Assembly: GCF_026410285.1 (NCBI RefSeq)
Contig: NZ_JAPMLP010000005.1
Location: forward strand, 124,001-188,000
Direction of reading: 5' to 3'
DNA length: 64,000 bases
From: Sulfitobacter sp. F26169L
GTDB taxonomy: Bacteria; Pseudomonadota; Alphaproteobacteria; Rhodobacterales; Rhodobacteraceae
In this document: one piece after another, positions 36,793 to 46,122 of the stretch
How positions within the stretch are numbered: the stretch's first letter is position 1
How the letters are laid out: every line of letters starts with the position of its first letter
Made by a program: the position numbers and the translations under genes
Notes under the pieces: generated by a model
What the model was told of the DNA's origin: nothing
What the model saw: only the letters and a program-made list of their open reading frames with translations
The model's database searches: none

Positions 36793-37965
36793 ATGACTTC
36801 CCCGCTTATGTACAGACGAAAAAATATGATCTTGGGCGCATTGGTTGCTGACGCTGCAGCGCTGGGCTTGCACTGGATCTATGATCAGGACCACATTCGT
36901 AGAATCGCGCCTGATGCGCCGGAATTCATGTCGCCCGATCCGATGAATTACAAAGATGGCATGGGGTATTTTGCCCACCAGAAACGACCTTCAGGAGCGC
37001 TGTCGCAATATGGCGAGCAAACGATGGTGATGCTGTGGTCACTAGCGGCTTCCGGCGGGCATTTTGATCCGCAGGGTTTTGCAAATCAGTTTCGCGAATA
37101 TTTCGGATATGGTGGAGATTATGTAGGCTATATCGATCATGCCACACGGGACACTCTGGATAACTTTCGCCGTTTCGAGGATGCGGCGCAGGCCTGTGCG
37201 AACGACCTACTGTTTAACTCTGATGACCAGCAGCGCAAAGCGATTTTGTCCAAGGCGCTGGCATTGATGAACGAGCAAGAAGGGGCGAAACTTAGCGATG
37301 CATTTGACGCAGCACTGCATAAAATATCTGACGATGCGAATGTGGTTCGAGATGGTCGTCATCTGCTAGACGCTCTGATCGCCTTGCCTCACACCACCGG
37401 AGCATTCGATTTCCAATTGCCAGCTATCGCGAAACTGCCTGCACTTGTCGCCGCACTGCATCTGCAGGGAAAATCCGACGGACCTGATTTTCTTGAGGCA
37501 GTTGGTTCCGCCATCCGAACGACCAACGATCATCCAATTGCTGTGACATACGGTATAATCAGCGCTAGAATGATGACCGCCGCGCTTGTCAGTGGCAGCT
37601 TAGATAATGTGATCAACGCAGCGCTAATCACAGATGATACCGAAACGCGTGATCTATTACAAAAAGCGGTCGCGATGAAAGATAAGAACAACGCGGTTAT
37701 GACTAAAAAATTCGGCATGGCCTGCGATCTTCCTTACGGCGTGCCTTCCGCCCTGCATAATATCGCTACCGCTTCGGGTTTCAGGTCGGCAGTCAGGCAG
37801 AACATCTACGCGGGCGGAGATTCCTGCGGGCGAGCGATATTGGTTGGGGCTGTCATGGGTGCAGTTCATGGTATTGGAGGAGAACATGGCATTCCTCTCA
37901 ACTGGATTGACCGACTGGAAAAGAAGGGGGAGGCAACAAGACTGCTGAATCAGCTTTTCGGATAG
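36793..37965 (+). CDS. ADP-ribosylglycohydrolase family protein
   Basis: A 390-residue protein of the ADP-ribosyl-GH family, which removes ADP-ribose from modified proteins or small molecules using two metal ions. N-terminal MILGALVADAAALGLHWIYD is the family start. The C-terminal metal motif is NIYAGGDSCGRAILVGAVMGAVHG (DSxGR type), with GEQTMVML in the metal-binding front region. A first ATG at 36793 adds 11 residues; the next in-frame ATG (36826) would also serve. No ADP-ribosyltransferase is near. The gene has lower GC than flanking housekeeping genes, so it may be acquired. Confidence 0.85.
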   Translation: MTSPLMYRRKNMILGALVADAAALGLHWIYDQDHIRRIAPDAPEFMSPDPMNYKDGMGYFAHQKRPSGALSQYGEQTMVMLWSLAASGGHFDPQGFANQFREYFGYGGDYVGYIDHATRDTLDNFRRFEDAAQACANDLLFNSDDQQRKAILSKALALMNEQEGAKLSDAFDAALHKISDDANVVRDGRHLLDALIALPHTTGAFDFQLPAIAKLPALVAALHLQGKSDGPDFLEAVGSAIRTTNDHPIAVTYGIISARMMTAALVSGSLDNVINAALITDDTETRDLLQKAVAMKDKNNAVMTKKFGMACDLPYGVPSALHNIATASGFRSAVRQNIYAGGDSCGRAILVGAVMGAVHGIGGEHGIPLNWIDRLEKKGEATRLLNQLFG

Positions 37966-38046
37966 GACAATTCGCCGCGATCGAGCAGCCTTCCAATAGT
38001 GGAAAAAGAGAACAAAAGTAGTTTGGGAAGTTACGCCCGACGTAGG

Positions 38047-40068
38047 CTAGGACGCTGTTCTTGCCACAAGCATATTGGTCGTTTCTGTTGATGCCGCTGG
38101 CATGGTCACCGAAACAATGCAGCCGCGCTTTGCTCCTGCACGAACGTTGATTGTCCCGCCCCAGCCCGCAACGGTTTTTTTGACGAAAGCGAGGCCCAGT
38201 CCAGTACCCTCTACTTTGGTGAGCCTACAAAATGGCTCGAACACTTGTGCACTTTTTTCAGCAGCAATCCCGGGGCCGTCATCCTCCACTTCGATGGTAA
38301 CATGTTCGCCCCTTTTATGCCCGCGTAGGATAATGTGACCCGCAATCCGGTCGTTATGTTTGGCCGCATTTGTAATCAAATTTCGCATTACCATGTCAAA
38401 GGCATTCGGGTTCACCCGCACCGGACAGATATCCGGCTTGATTGTCACGGTTATCGCGGGACTGACGGCTGACAACGTCAGGATGTTTTCAAACCGTGCG
38501 TCGGGTGCGAAACATACCGATGGTGCAGCATCGAAATCGGCTTTAGCGTACTCGAGCAAATCCCCTACGAGGGACCTCATCCGGTTTGACAGGTTCTCCA
38601 ATATGGCAATATTGCTTTGGACTTCGGCAGGCAGTTTAATCTGCGCATCGGCAACATCTTCAAGAATAAAATTCAGTAGCGCGACCTGTTGCACAAGTGG
38701 CGCCTTGAGATCATGGGCCGCCATGGCCGAAAACGCCAGAAGCTGCTGGTTTTTCCGAGAGAGCTCCTCACCTTGCGTGGCGATGCGTTCATTTTGCAAA
38801 TGCACCTCTGTCACATCAACCCAAATCGCGGCAAAGTGGCCCGAACCGAGGCGAAACAAGGTTAAATCAAACGTATTGCCCTCGGAAGTAAGAACGTTTC
38901 GTTGAACTAGTTTGCCTGCACGCAGACGCGCTGCTGTCGTCGCTGCAAATCTGCCCATCTCCGACTGTGTCATCTCGGTTGCAAACATCTCGTTTTTATG
39001 GGCGTACATCCACGCTTCTTGCATGGTTGCAGCGCGACGTAATTCAGGCACCAAAAGTGGGAACCGCACCTTAAAACCCGCGTTCCAATTGACCGCCTTC
39101 ATATCGCTGTCAAAAATGATAATCGCAGCCCGAATATTGTCGAGCGCGTCAATCAGTAGCTGGTTCTGACCATTCTCTACCAGCAAGACCGCTGACCGGC
39201 GTCGAAGTCGTATCGCGTAAACGCCCAGCGCAACTGTCGTCATCGCGATACCGCCCACAATCAGCGCTACGTTGCCGAACCATGGATGGTGAACAATACT
39301 ACGATCGCGCCCGAACCATTGCGCGCGCAAGGTTTCCAGAATGTCTGGCGTTGCAGGCACTTCAATTGCGTCGTTAAGCGCCGCGTGTACGTCCGGCAAT
39401 TCTCTGCGCACCAGCAAGCCGTATGGAATAATCGCCAAAGGCGGTTTCAGACGGCGAATTTTGTCTTCCATAAAATGGGCGCGCAGCCGAGCATCAAACG
39501 TTTCAGCTACACTTACAACTGCATCCAGTTCACCATTGAGGAGAGGCAAAAGGAGATCGTCAGAATTGCGAAACTCGACAATATGGTTTTCTGAGATCAA
39601 TTTCGCGGCGGTCTGCGTAATGGCACCAGCAACAACGCCGATCTTTCTGCCAGAAAGCGAGCCAATCTCGCGAATTTTGGTATCTTGGCGCACATATACA
39701 GCCAATACGTATTCTCCCAAAGGGAGCGTGGCCAAGCCTGCGCGGCGGCGCGCCGGAGTCAGCGCCATGAACGGGGTCAGATCAACCTCGCCACGCGCCA
39801 GCATGTCAAGAAATTGCCGCGGGTTTTCTGCTGCGGTGAATGCCACATCATACCCCGCACGTTCAGCCAACATGCGAGTGACATCGGCGTTATAACCCTG
39901 GACGCTGCCATCTTCTGCGGTGAATTGATAGGGGGCAAAATCACCATAAACCGCTGTCAGAATAGGCCGCTCCGCAACCGGCTCTGCTGATAAAACGCAC
40001 CCCAGAAAAAACGACGCAAACAGCACATTTGCCAGGACGAACAGCCGCAGAATCGATTGCATAGTCAT
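38047..40068 (-). CDS. Membrane sensor histidine kinase with periplasmic solute-binding domain
   Basis: A 673-residue protein. A signal/membrane segment lies at 1-27, then a periplasmic SBP_bac_3-like domain (about 35-255: AVYGDFAPYQFTAEDGSVQGYNADVTRML, GRKIGVVAGAITQTAAKLI) and a membrane segment at about 268-290. A PAS-like region follows (about 300-430), then the kinase with phospho-acceptor His near 450 in SAMAAHDLKAPLVQQ. The ATP-lid boxes are NLITNAAKHND, VEDDGPGIAAE and GTGLGLAFVKK. It has the layout of EvgS/BvgS-like kinases but no receiver or Hpt domain and no response regulator beside it. The ligand is unknown; the SBP part suggests an amino acid or similar small molecule. Confidence 0.85.
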   Translation of the reverse strand: MTMQSILRLFVLANVLFASFFLGCVLSAEPVAERPILTAVYGDFAPYQFTAEDGSVQGYNADVTRMLAERAGYDVAFTAAENPRQFLDMLARGEVDLTPFMALTPARRRAGLATLPLGEYVLAVYVRQDTKIREIGSLSGRKIGVVAGAITQTAAKLISENHIVEFRNSDDLLLPLLNGELDAVVSVAETFDARLRAHFMEDKIRRLKPPLAIIPYGLLVRRELPDVHAALNDAIEVPATPDILETLRAQWFGRDRSIVHHPWFGNVALIVGGIAMTTVALGVYAIRLRRRSAVLLVENGQNQLLIDALDNIRAAIIIFDSDMKAVNWNAGFKVRFPLLVPELRRAATMQEAWMYAHKNEMFATEMTQSEMGRFAATTAARLRAGKLVQRNVLTSEGNTFDLTLFRLGSGHFAAIWVDVTEVHLQNERIATQGEELSRKNQQLLAFSAMAAHDLKAPLVQQVALLNFILEDVADAQIKLPAEVQSNIAILENLSNRMRSLVGDLLEYAKADFDAAPSVCFAPDARFENILTLSAVSPAITVTIKPDICPVRVNPNAFDMVMRNLITNAAKHNDRIAGHIILRGHKRGEHVTIEVEDDGPGIAAEKSAQVFEPFCRLTKVEGTGLGLAFVKKTVAGWGGTINVRAGAKRGCIVSVTMPAASTETTNMLVARTAS

Positions 40069-40253
40069 GCTTTCGCAACAGGAAAAGACATCTTCTATCT
40101 AGGGGGCGCGCATAAACTTGACGTTAACAGCATCGGCAAACGCACCGTATGCATACACCTGCTTCTCGGCGGGATGACACTTCACCATCGTTACCCCCGT
40201 AATCCGCTTGCACCGCCACTCATTTCGCCTACCCTGAAATCAGGGAGGACATC

Positions 40254-41831
40254 ATGACAAGCTGGACATCAGACATCACAAACCTCATCGGGCAGGAGAC
40301 ACATTTTGACGGGCGCGTTCTGCGCTGTTTTACTGATCGCCCCGCCCACCTGAATGCAATGTTTGCGGATGCTGTTGCACGTGCGCCGGATGCAGAAGCG
40401 GTTGTCAGCGGTGGCACCCGGCTGACATACAAGATGCTGGACCGGCGGATCGCCGGATTAGCCGGAGGTTTGCAGGCGGCAGGTGTCGGACGCGGTGACC
40501 GCGTGGCAATATTGCTCAGCAACCGGAGCGAATTTCTGACCACGTTGCTGGCCTGCCTGCGGCTGGGCGCAATCGCGGTTCCCGTCAATATCCGTGAAGG
40601 TACGCCAGAGCTTGAATACATCCTTGATCACTGTGGTGCGCATCTGCTGGTTTACGGACCGGAACTGAAAGACCGGCTGCCAGCACGCAGCGCCCTGCCC
40701 GCGCTGGAACACGCGGTCTGTGTGGACACTCCCGAATTTGACAGGCTGATCGATGGCCCACCTCTGGCCGCAGTCGACATCGAGGAGGAAACCACCGCCG
40801 TGATCCTCTACACCTCAGGCACCACAGGCAGGCCCAAGGGCGCGATGTTGACCCATTTCAACATCATTCATTCCTCCATTCATTTCGAATTATGTATGGG
40901 GCTTGGCGCGAACGAGCGTTCGCTTTTGTCGGTGCCTGCCAGCCATGTAACAGGGCTAATCGCCACGATCTTTACGATGGTGCGCACCGCTGGCTGCACA
41001 GTGATGATGGAAACTTTCCGCGCTGATGGTTTTCTGGCCCTTGCTGCTGAGGAAAACGTAACACAAACGCTGATGGTTCCGGCAATGTACAACCTGTTCC
41101 TGCTACGCTGCACGGTTTCCGATTACGACCTGCGCCATTGGCGCATCGGTGGTTATGGCGGCGCGCCGATGCCGCAATCGACCATTGCGGAATTGACTGA
41201 AAAGCTGCCCACGCTGACGCTGGTAAACGCATACGGCGCAACCGAGTTGACGTCACCCGCAACGATTATGCCCCATGGATACGGCGCAACCCGCGCGGAT
41301 AGCGTCGGCATTGCTGTCCCTTGTGGTGAAATTCGTATTGTCGACCCAACCGGCGCAGACGTTCCCGAAGGCGAGCATGGCGAGCTGTGGATCAAAGGGC
41401 CGATGGTTGTGCCCGGTTATTGGGAGAACCCGGAAAAAACGGCGTCCGAGTTTACGGACGGGTATTGGAAGAGCGGTGACGTGGGATCGCGCGATGCAGA
41501 CGGCTTCATCCGCCTGCACGACAGGCGTAAGGATATGGTCATCCGCGGGGGGTATAACATCTATTCAGCCGAAATCGAAAACACATTGACTGCCCACGCC
41601 AGCGTCATCGAATGTGCCGTTATAGGGCGACCCGATCCTGTGCTGGGTGAGAAAATCCATGTTTTTGTGCATACAACCGATGCCGCGTTTGATGAAGACG
41701 CGGCAAAGGCGTTTGTGCGCGCCCATCTGGCCGATTACAAAGTGCCCGATTTTGTGAGCCTGTGGGACACGCCTCTGCCCCGCAACGCCAACGGCAAAGT
41801 CGTGAAAACCGAATTGCGAAAGCTGGTGTAA
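40254..41831 (+). CDS. AMP-forming acyl-CoA ligase
   Basis: A 525-residue class I adenylate-forming enzyme. The A3 motif is ILYTSGTTGRPKGAMLTH, with NAYGATELTSPATIMP (A5), DGYWKSGDVGSRDADGFIRLHDRRKDMVIRGGYNIYS (A7-A8) and the C-terminal catalytic lysine in LPRNANGKVVKTEL. It activates a carboxylic acid as the acyl-AMP and then acyl-CoA. The N-terminus (TSWTSDITNLIGQETHFDG) is unusual. The substrate could be a fatty or aromatic acid; it stands alone, divergent from the kinase gene, so the context gives no hint. Confidence 0.88.
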   Translation: MTSWTSDITNLIGQETHFDGRVLRCFTDRPAHLNAMFADAVARAPDAEAVVSGGTRLTYKMLDRRIAGLAGGLQAAGVGRGDRVAILLSNRSEFLTTLLACLRLGAIAVPVNIREGTPELEYILDHCGAHLLVYGPELKDRLPARSALPALEHAVCVDTPEFDRLIDGPPLAAVDIEEETTAVILYTSGTTGRPKGAMLTHFNIIHSSIHFELCMGLGANERSLLSVPASHVTGLIATIFTMVRTAGCTVMMETFRADGFLALAAEENVTQTLMVPAMYNLFLLRCTVSDYDLRHWRIGGYGGAPMPQSTIAELTEKLPTLTLVNAYGATELTSPATIMPHGYGATRADSVGIAVPCGEIRIVDPTGADVPEGEHGELWIKGPMVVPGYWENPEKTASEFTDGYWKSGDVGSRDADGFIRLHDRRKDMVIRGGYNIYSAEIENTLTAHASVIECAVIGRPDPVLGEKIHVFVHTTDAAFDEDAAKAFVRAHLADYKVPDFVSLWDTPLPRNANGKVVKTELRKLV

Positions 41832-41845
41832 TTCCGCCTACCGAT

Positions 41846-43225
41846 TCAGGCCTGTCCGTTGAGGGCTGGCCAACCCAGACCACCAATGCGGCGTCTGGCA
41901 ACAAATATCCCGATCCACAGCGATAGCAGCAAGCCCGTGCCCACGCCAAACGCAATCCCCAGACGGACACCGGTAAGCCCACCGTCGATCACATAGGCAA
42001 ACAGCCAGATAAACAGCGCAATGCCGATCCATTGGCGATATATTCCGATCCACATGGTCCAGGCCGCTTTCTTTAATGCCTGCAACAGCGAGTTGATGGA
42101 AAACAGAACTACATACAGTGGCAGGATTACGGCCTCGACTTTGAGGAAAAGGGCGGAAATTCGGATCACTTCGGGATCGTTCGAAAATACCCGCGCAGCG
42201 TAGCCGCCCCCGAACCACAGGAACGGAAACGCAAAGACAGTCATCACCACACCAATCATCCAGCAGCGGTGAAACGCCTCGCGCACCCTCGCATGGTTTC
42301 CCGCGCCGAAATTCTGTGCGGCAATCGGCACCAGCGAAATGGTGATCCCCAGCGCAGGCAGCAGGAAAAGCTGTTCTACCCGCATGGTGATGCCGTAGGC
42401 GGCCAATGATGCCTCGCCATAGTCTTTCAGCGCGTATTGCACGATGAACCCGCTGGAGAACGTGACCAGCAGAGCAAACCCCGCCGGAAAAGCCTGTGCA
42501 AAAATCTCGTAATATTTTGCGGGATCGGGGATGAATTCGGACAGTTTCAGATCCTGCATCAACGCACGGCCAAACACCCGCGACAGGATAAACACGGCCA
42601 CTCCCGTCTGGCTGAGGATTGTGGCCAGTGCGATGCCGTTAAACCCCATGCCCCCGATCACACCCGGAATACCGTACATCAGCAACGGGTTCAGGCCCAC
42701 GTTCACAAAGAACGCGACGACAAGCGCACGTTGCAGAGTCAGCGTATCGCCGCGCGCTTGCAAGATACCGTTTGCCGCAGGCCCCATGATAAAGCCGGGC
42801 AGCGCGAAGATCAGCCACTGAAAATACCCCAGCCCCGCATCGCGGTAGCCCCCCGGCTCTGATACAATGGCGATCAGGGAGGGGCCTACGAAGGCTGCAA
42901 TCAACATCATGGTCAGGGTCGCAAGCATCGCCAATCCGATGCCTTGCGCCGCCAAATGCCGCGCATCCGCAGCATCCTTGCGCCCCTTTGCATTACCCAC
43001 CAGTGCGCTGAGCGCCGAGCCAAGCCCAAAACCGATAGCAACAAGAATGAAGAACGCCTGAAAGCCCACCGCCAGACCTGCCTGCGCCTGCGTCCCGAAA
43101 AACCCTGCGTAGAAGGTATCCACAACGTTGTAGAGGGTGCTGAACAGCATCCCGATCGCAGCAGGAACAGCCAGTCTGCGGAAATGGCCGCCAAGCGGGC
43201 CTTCGGTCAGATCATGTTCAATCAT
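41846..43225 (-). CDS. MATE family efflux transporter
   Basis: A 459-residue protein with about 12 membrane segments. The start at 43225 (MIEHDLTEGPLGGHFRRLAVPAAIGMLFSTLYNVVDTFYAG) gives the canonical N-terminus of the NorM/DinF type; the longer frame to 43318 is rejected. MATE proteins export cationic drugs or dyes with Na+ or H+. The second half repeats the first (e.g. EQLFLLPALGITISLVPIAAQNFGAG). Not part of an operon: the downstream neighbour ends convergently 14 bases away. Confidence 0.92.
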   Translation of the reverse strand: MIEHDLTEGPLGGHFRRLAVPAAIGMLFSTLYNVVDTFYAGFFGTQAQAGLAVGFQAFFILVAIGFGLGSALSALVGNAKGRKDAADARHLAAQGIGLAMLATLTMMLIAAFVGPSLIAIVSEPGGYRDAGLGYFQWLIFALPGFIMGPAANGILQARGDTLTLQRALVVAFFVNVGLNPLLMYGIPGVIGGMGFNGIALATILSQTGVAVFILSRVFGRALMQDLKLSEFIPDPAKYYEIFAQAFPAGFALLVTFSSGFIVQYALKDYGEASLAAYGITMRVEQLFLLPALGITISLVPIAAQNFGAGNHARVREAFHRCWMIGVVMTVFAFPFLWFGGGYAARVFSNDPEVIRISALFLKVEAVILPLYVVLFSINSLLQALKKAAWTMWIGIYRQWIGIALFIWLFAYVIDGGLTGVRLGIAFGVGTGLLLSLWIGIFVARRRIGGLGWPALNGQA

Positions 43226-43524
43226 AACGGGGCTTTCAGGATTAATCAGCAAACGCCTGCTAAATGGCGCTCTTTTTTGCGATATTACAAGCCATCGAAA
43301 TATTTCGTCCCCAGCCAACCTCCGCTGTCTCCCGCTGATCGGTGAGGTTTACGATTTGTGCATTGCACCCTATCCCGTAAAGATCACCGGGCAAAAACCG
43401 TAAAAGCGGACGCAAGATTATGCGACAGGGAATTTTATGAAACGACACAGCTTTTTGTCGCATGACAGGAGAAAATCGCGCGTGCATTTCAACGCCCGAT
43501 TTCGGAATCAAGCAGCGGAAGTAA

Positions 43525-43551
43525 CTGCTGAAAACAGCAAATTTTCAGCAG
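43525..43551. repeat. Perfect 10-bp inverted repeat before the DUF1045 gene
   Basis: CTGCTGAAAA-CAGCAAA-TTTTCAGCAG, a perfect 10-bp stem with a seven-base loop, ends one base before the ATG at 43553. No clear ribosome site lies between. It could be an operator, or as RNA a hairpin hiding the start. Confidence 0.6.
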
Positions 43552-43552
43552 A

Positions 43553-44224
43553 ATGATGTTTCGTCGCTTTGCCATATACATCACACCAGACGGGAAATTT
43601 GGCGCGCAGGGAGCTGCGTGGCTGGGATGGGATATTCTGGCCGGTGAACCCGTGGCACAGCCGCAATCCATCGGCATAGACCTTGCGAAGATCACCCGCC
43701 GCCCGCGCAAGTACGGGTTTCACGGCACCGTCAAACCACCGATGGCGTTGGGGTGCGGATATACGCCCGACATGCTGGAAGCCGAGGCGCGCGCGGTTGC
43801 AAGCCGCCTGTCCCCGATCATCCTCAACAGTCTTGAGGTGTGCATCATGGGGCGGATGTTGGCCTTTGTCCCGTCCGGGGATAGCGCTGCTTTGGCGGAT
43901 TTGGCGGCCACTGTTGTCAGATCTCTCGACAGATTTCGCGCGCCCCCCACGCCGGAGGAGCAGGCTAAACGGCGCAAACGCCCCCTTAGCCCGTCACAAG
44001 AGCACAATCTGGCCCAATGGGGTTACCCCCATGTGATGGATGATTTCCGTTTTCATATGACACTGACCGGCCCCGCGAATAACGTCACAGGGGTGCTGCC
44101 GGTCGCTGTTGCGCACTTTGCACCGGTGCTGCCCCAACCCTATGTGATAGATCATCTCACGCTGGTTGGTGAGGATATTGACGGCATGTTTCACAAGATC
44201 ACACGCCTTCCACTGGGCGCCTAA
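43553..44224 (+). CDS. DUF1045 protein (2H phosphoesterase-like)
   Basis: A 223-residue protein. It has two histidine motifs, FHGTVK near residue 58 and FHMTL near 165, spaced as in 2H phosphoesterases. The N-terminal FRRFAIYITPDG and the KPP.AL pattern are typical of DUF1045, a family often found in phosphonate (phn) operons. No phn genes are in view here, so the link is only by family. A second ATG at 43556 is equally possible. The upstream hairpin may control it. Confidence 0.85.
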   Translation: MMFRRFAIYITPDGKFGAQGAAWLGWDILAGEPVAQPQSIGIDLAKITRRPRKYGFHGTVKPPMALGCGYTPDMLEAEARAVASRLSPIILNSLEVCIMGRMLAFVPSGDSAALADLAATVVRSLDRFRAPPTPEEQAKRRKRPLSPSQEHNLAQWGYPHVMDDFRFHMTLTGPANNVTGVLPVAVAHFAPVLPQPYVIDHLTLVGEDIDGMFHKITRLPLGA

Positions 44225-44374
44225 GCTACCTGAGCGTAACCTCGGCAACGCGCACTGGATCGCTCAAAATGTGGGGTGAAATTATTTCCGATTAAAACTA
44301 TCAAGTATGTTGCAAGGCCCTAAAAACATCAGTAGTTGATTGAAACAGTAAGAAATGAAAACAAAGGATTCACT

Positions 44375-45403
44375 ATGTCCCGCTTTGCTTCCACATCCCC
44401 ACTTGCCCTTGCTGCCGTTGCCTTAGTGGCCGGAACTTGCGCTGCTTCCGCGCAGGGCGAACTGAACCTGTATTCTTCACGTCACTATGACACAGATGAA
44501 CGCCTTTACAGCGATTTCACCGAAGCGACAGGCATCAAGATCAACCGCATCGAAGGCAAGGCTGACGAACTGATTGCACGTATCAAAGCGGAGGGGGCGA
44601 ACTCTCCCGCTGATGTCCTGCTGACGGTTGATACATCGCGCCTGACGCGCGCAAAAGATTCGGGCGTTCTACAAGGGATCGATAGCGAAGTGCTGGAGGC
44701 GCGCATCCCTGCCAACCTTCAAGACAGCGACAATAACTGGTTCGGCTTTTCGCAGCGCGCGCGCATCATCTTTTTCGACAAAAACGATGTTTCCGAACCG
44801 CCGATGGACTATGTCTCGCTTGCTGATCCGAAATACAAAGGGATGGTGTGCCACCGCTCTTCTTCCAACGTCTATTCCCAGACACTGCTTGCCTCCATCA
44901 TTGAAAACCACGGTGAGGAAGCTGCAAGAGAGTGGGCCAAAGGGATGGTCGAAAACTTTGCCCGTGATCCACAGGGCGGCGACACCGACCAGCTGCGCGG
45001 CATTATCTCGGGCGAATGTGATATCTCTGTTGCCAACACTTACTATTTCGCGCGCGCGATGCGCATCGATGTTTCCGGCGTAACAGATAGTATCGAGCAG
45101 ATCGGTTGGGTATTTCCGGCCCAGGACGCTGAAGGCGCACACATGAACCTGTCCGGTGGCGGCGTTGCAGCAAATTCCCCAAATCGCGACAACGCAATCG
45201 CGTTTCTTGAGTATCTGTCTTCCGATCTGGCACAGCAGTACTTTTCGGCGGGCAATGATGAATTCCCCGCTGTCGAAGGTGTAGCGCTAAGCGAAAGTGT
45301 TGCAAAGCTGGGCGAATTCAAAGCGGATGATGTCGAACTTTCTGCGGTTGCAGGCAATCTTGCTACCGCGCAGAAAATCTTTGACGATGTTGGCTGGAAA
45401 TAA
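44375..45403 (+). CDS. Iron(III) ABC transporter periplasmic binding protein (FbpA/FutA-like)
   Basis: A 342-residue protein with a signal peptide (about 1-27, ending ASA). The mature start GELNLYSSRHYDTDERLYSDF and the Tyr-rich metal site NTYYFARAM near residue 227 are hallmarks of ferric-binding proteins. It captures Fe3+ in the periplasm for an ABC permease. No permease or ATPase is beside it, and a strong terminator follows directly, so the gene is expressed alone. The start at 44375 is preferred; the frame extends 13 residues upstream. Confidence 0.9.
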   Translation: MSRFASTSPLALAAVALVAGTCAASAQGELNLYSSRHYDTDERLYSDFTEATGIKINRIEGKADELIARIKAEGANSPADVLLTVDTSRLTRAKDSGVLQGIDSEVLEARIPANLQDSDNNWFGFSQRARIIFFDKNDVSEPPMDYVSLADPKYKGMVCHRSSSNVYSQTLLASIIENHGEEAAREWAKGMVENFARDPQGGDTDQLRGIISGECDISVANTYYFARAMRIDVSGVTDSIEQIGWVFPAQDAEGAHMNLSGGGVAANSPNRDNAIAFLEYLSSDLAQQYFSAGNDEFPAVEGVALSESVAKLGEFKADDVELSAVAGNLATAQKIFDDVGWK

Positions 45404-45426
45404 GCAAATAGCGCTGACCCAACCCT

Positions 45427-45463
45427 CCCCTTCGCCTGTCCGGCGGAGGGGTTTTCATTTATT
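45427..45463 (+). terminator. Rho-independent terminator after the iron-binding protein gene
   Basis: Stem CCCCTTCGCC (45427-45436) / GGCGGAGGGG (45442-45451) with one G-T wobble and a five-base loop, followed by TTTTCATTTATT. It lies 24 bases after the stop codon. Confidence 0.85.
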
Positions 45464-45532
45464 AGCAGCACTGCACACTGTGTTATGGCTGTTTCAAGCC
45501 ATCCTTCAAACCCACCCGCAATGAGGATTTTC

Positions 45533-45844
45533 ATGTATCTCGCGATGAACCGGTTTACCGTCACCACCCAAAACGCCGAAGCGTTCGAAGCTGTCTGGTT
45601 GGGGCGTGACAGTCACCTCAAAAATATGGACGGTTTTGTAGAATTCCACATGCTTAAAGGGCCAGAGATTGACGGCAAGATTCTCTACGCCTCCCACACC
45701 GTCTGGAAATCCGAAGACGCATTTCGTGACTGGACTAAAAGCGAAGCTTTCCGCGATGCGCATAAGGGCGCGAAAACCACCGCCAAGCTGCATGAGGGCA
45801 CACCGGTTTTCGAAGGATTCAACACGATTCAACATATCGCCTGA
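45533..45844 (+). CDS. Heme-degrading monooxygenase-like protein (ABM fold)
   Basis: A 103-residue protein with an antibiotic-biosynthesis-monooxygenase dimeric barrel: MYLAMNRFTVTTQNAEAFEAVWLGRDSHL, GFVEFHMLKGPEIDGKILYASHTVWKSEDAF. The pattern resembles HmuQ/IsdG-type heme oxygenases used to free iron from heme. The start at 45533 follows a GAGG site seven bases away. Its neighbour is the iron-binding protein gene, though a terminator separates them, so separate regulation is likely. Confidence 0.8.
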   Translation: MYLAMNRFTVTTQNAEAFEAVWLGRDSHLKNMDGFVEFHMLKGPEIDGKILYASHTVWKSEDAFRDWTKSEAFRDAHKGAKTTAKLHEGTPVFEGFNTIQHIA

Positions 45845-46122
45845 CACGGTTGACGGCGGTGGCAGGTAGCTACGCAGCTTCTGCGCCCGCCGCATCCTCA
45901 CCCTGCGATCGCCGCATACCGGTTACTAATCCGGCAAAATTTCGACACTTTTTTCAGGCAACTCTAAGACCTGATGAACAAGTTGCCGTTTTTGCCGGAG
46001 TACCAGATGAAATTCTTCAAACGTCAAAATGATACTGTCCATTGCGCAAGTCACGCATTCCCCACCGGGGCCGCGTATGTGCACAGCCTGAGACAACCCG
46101 CCCGAACCCGACGGATACCCGC

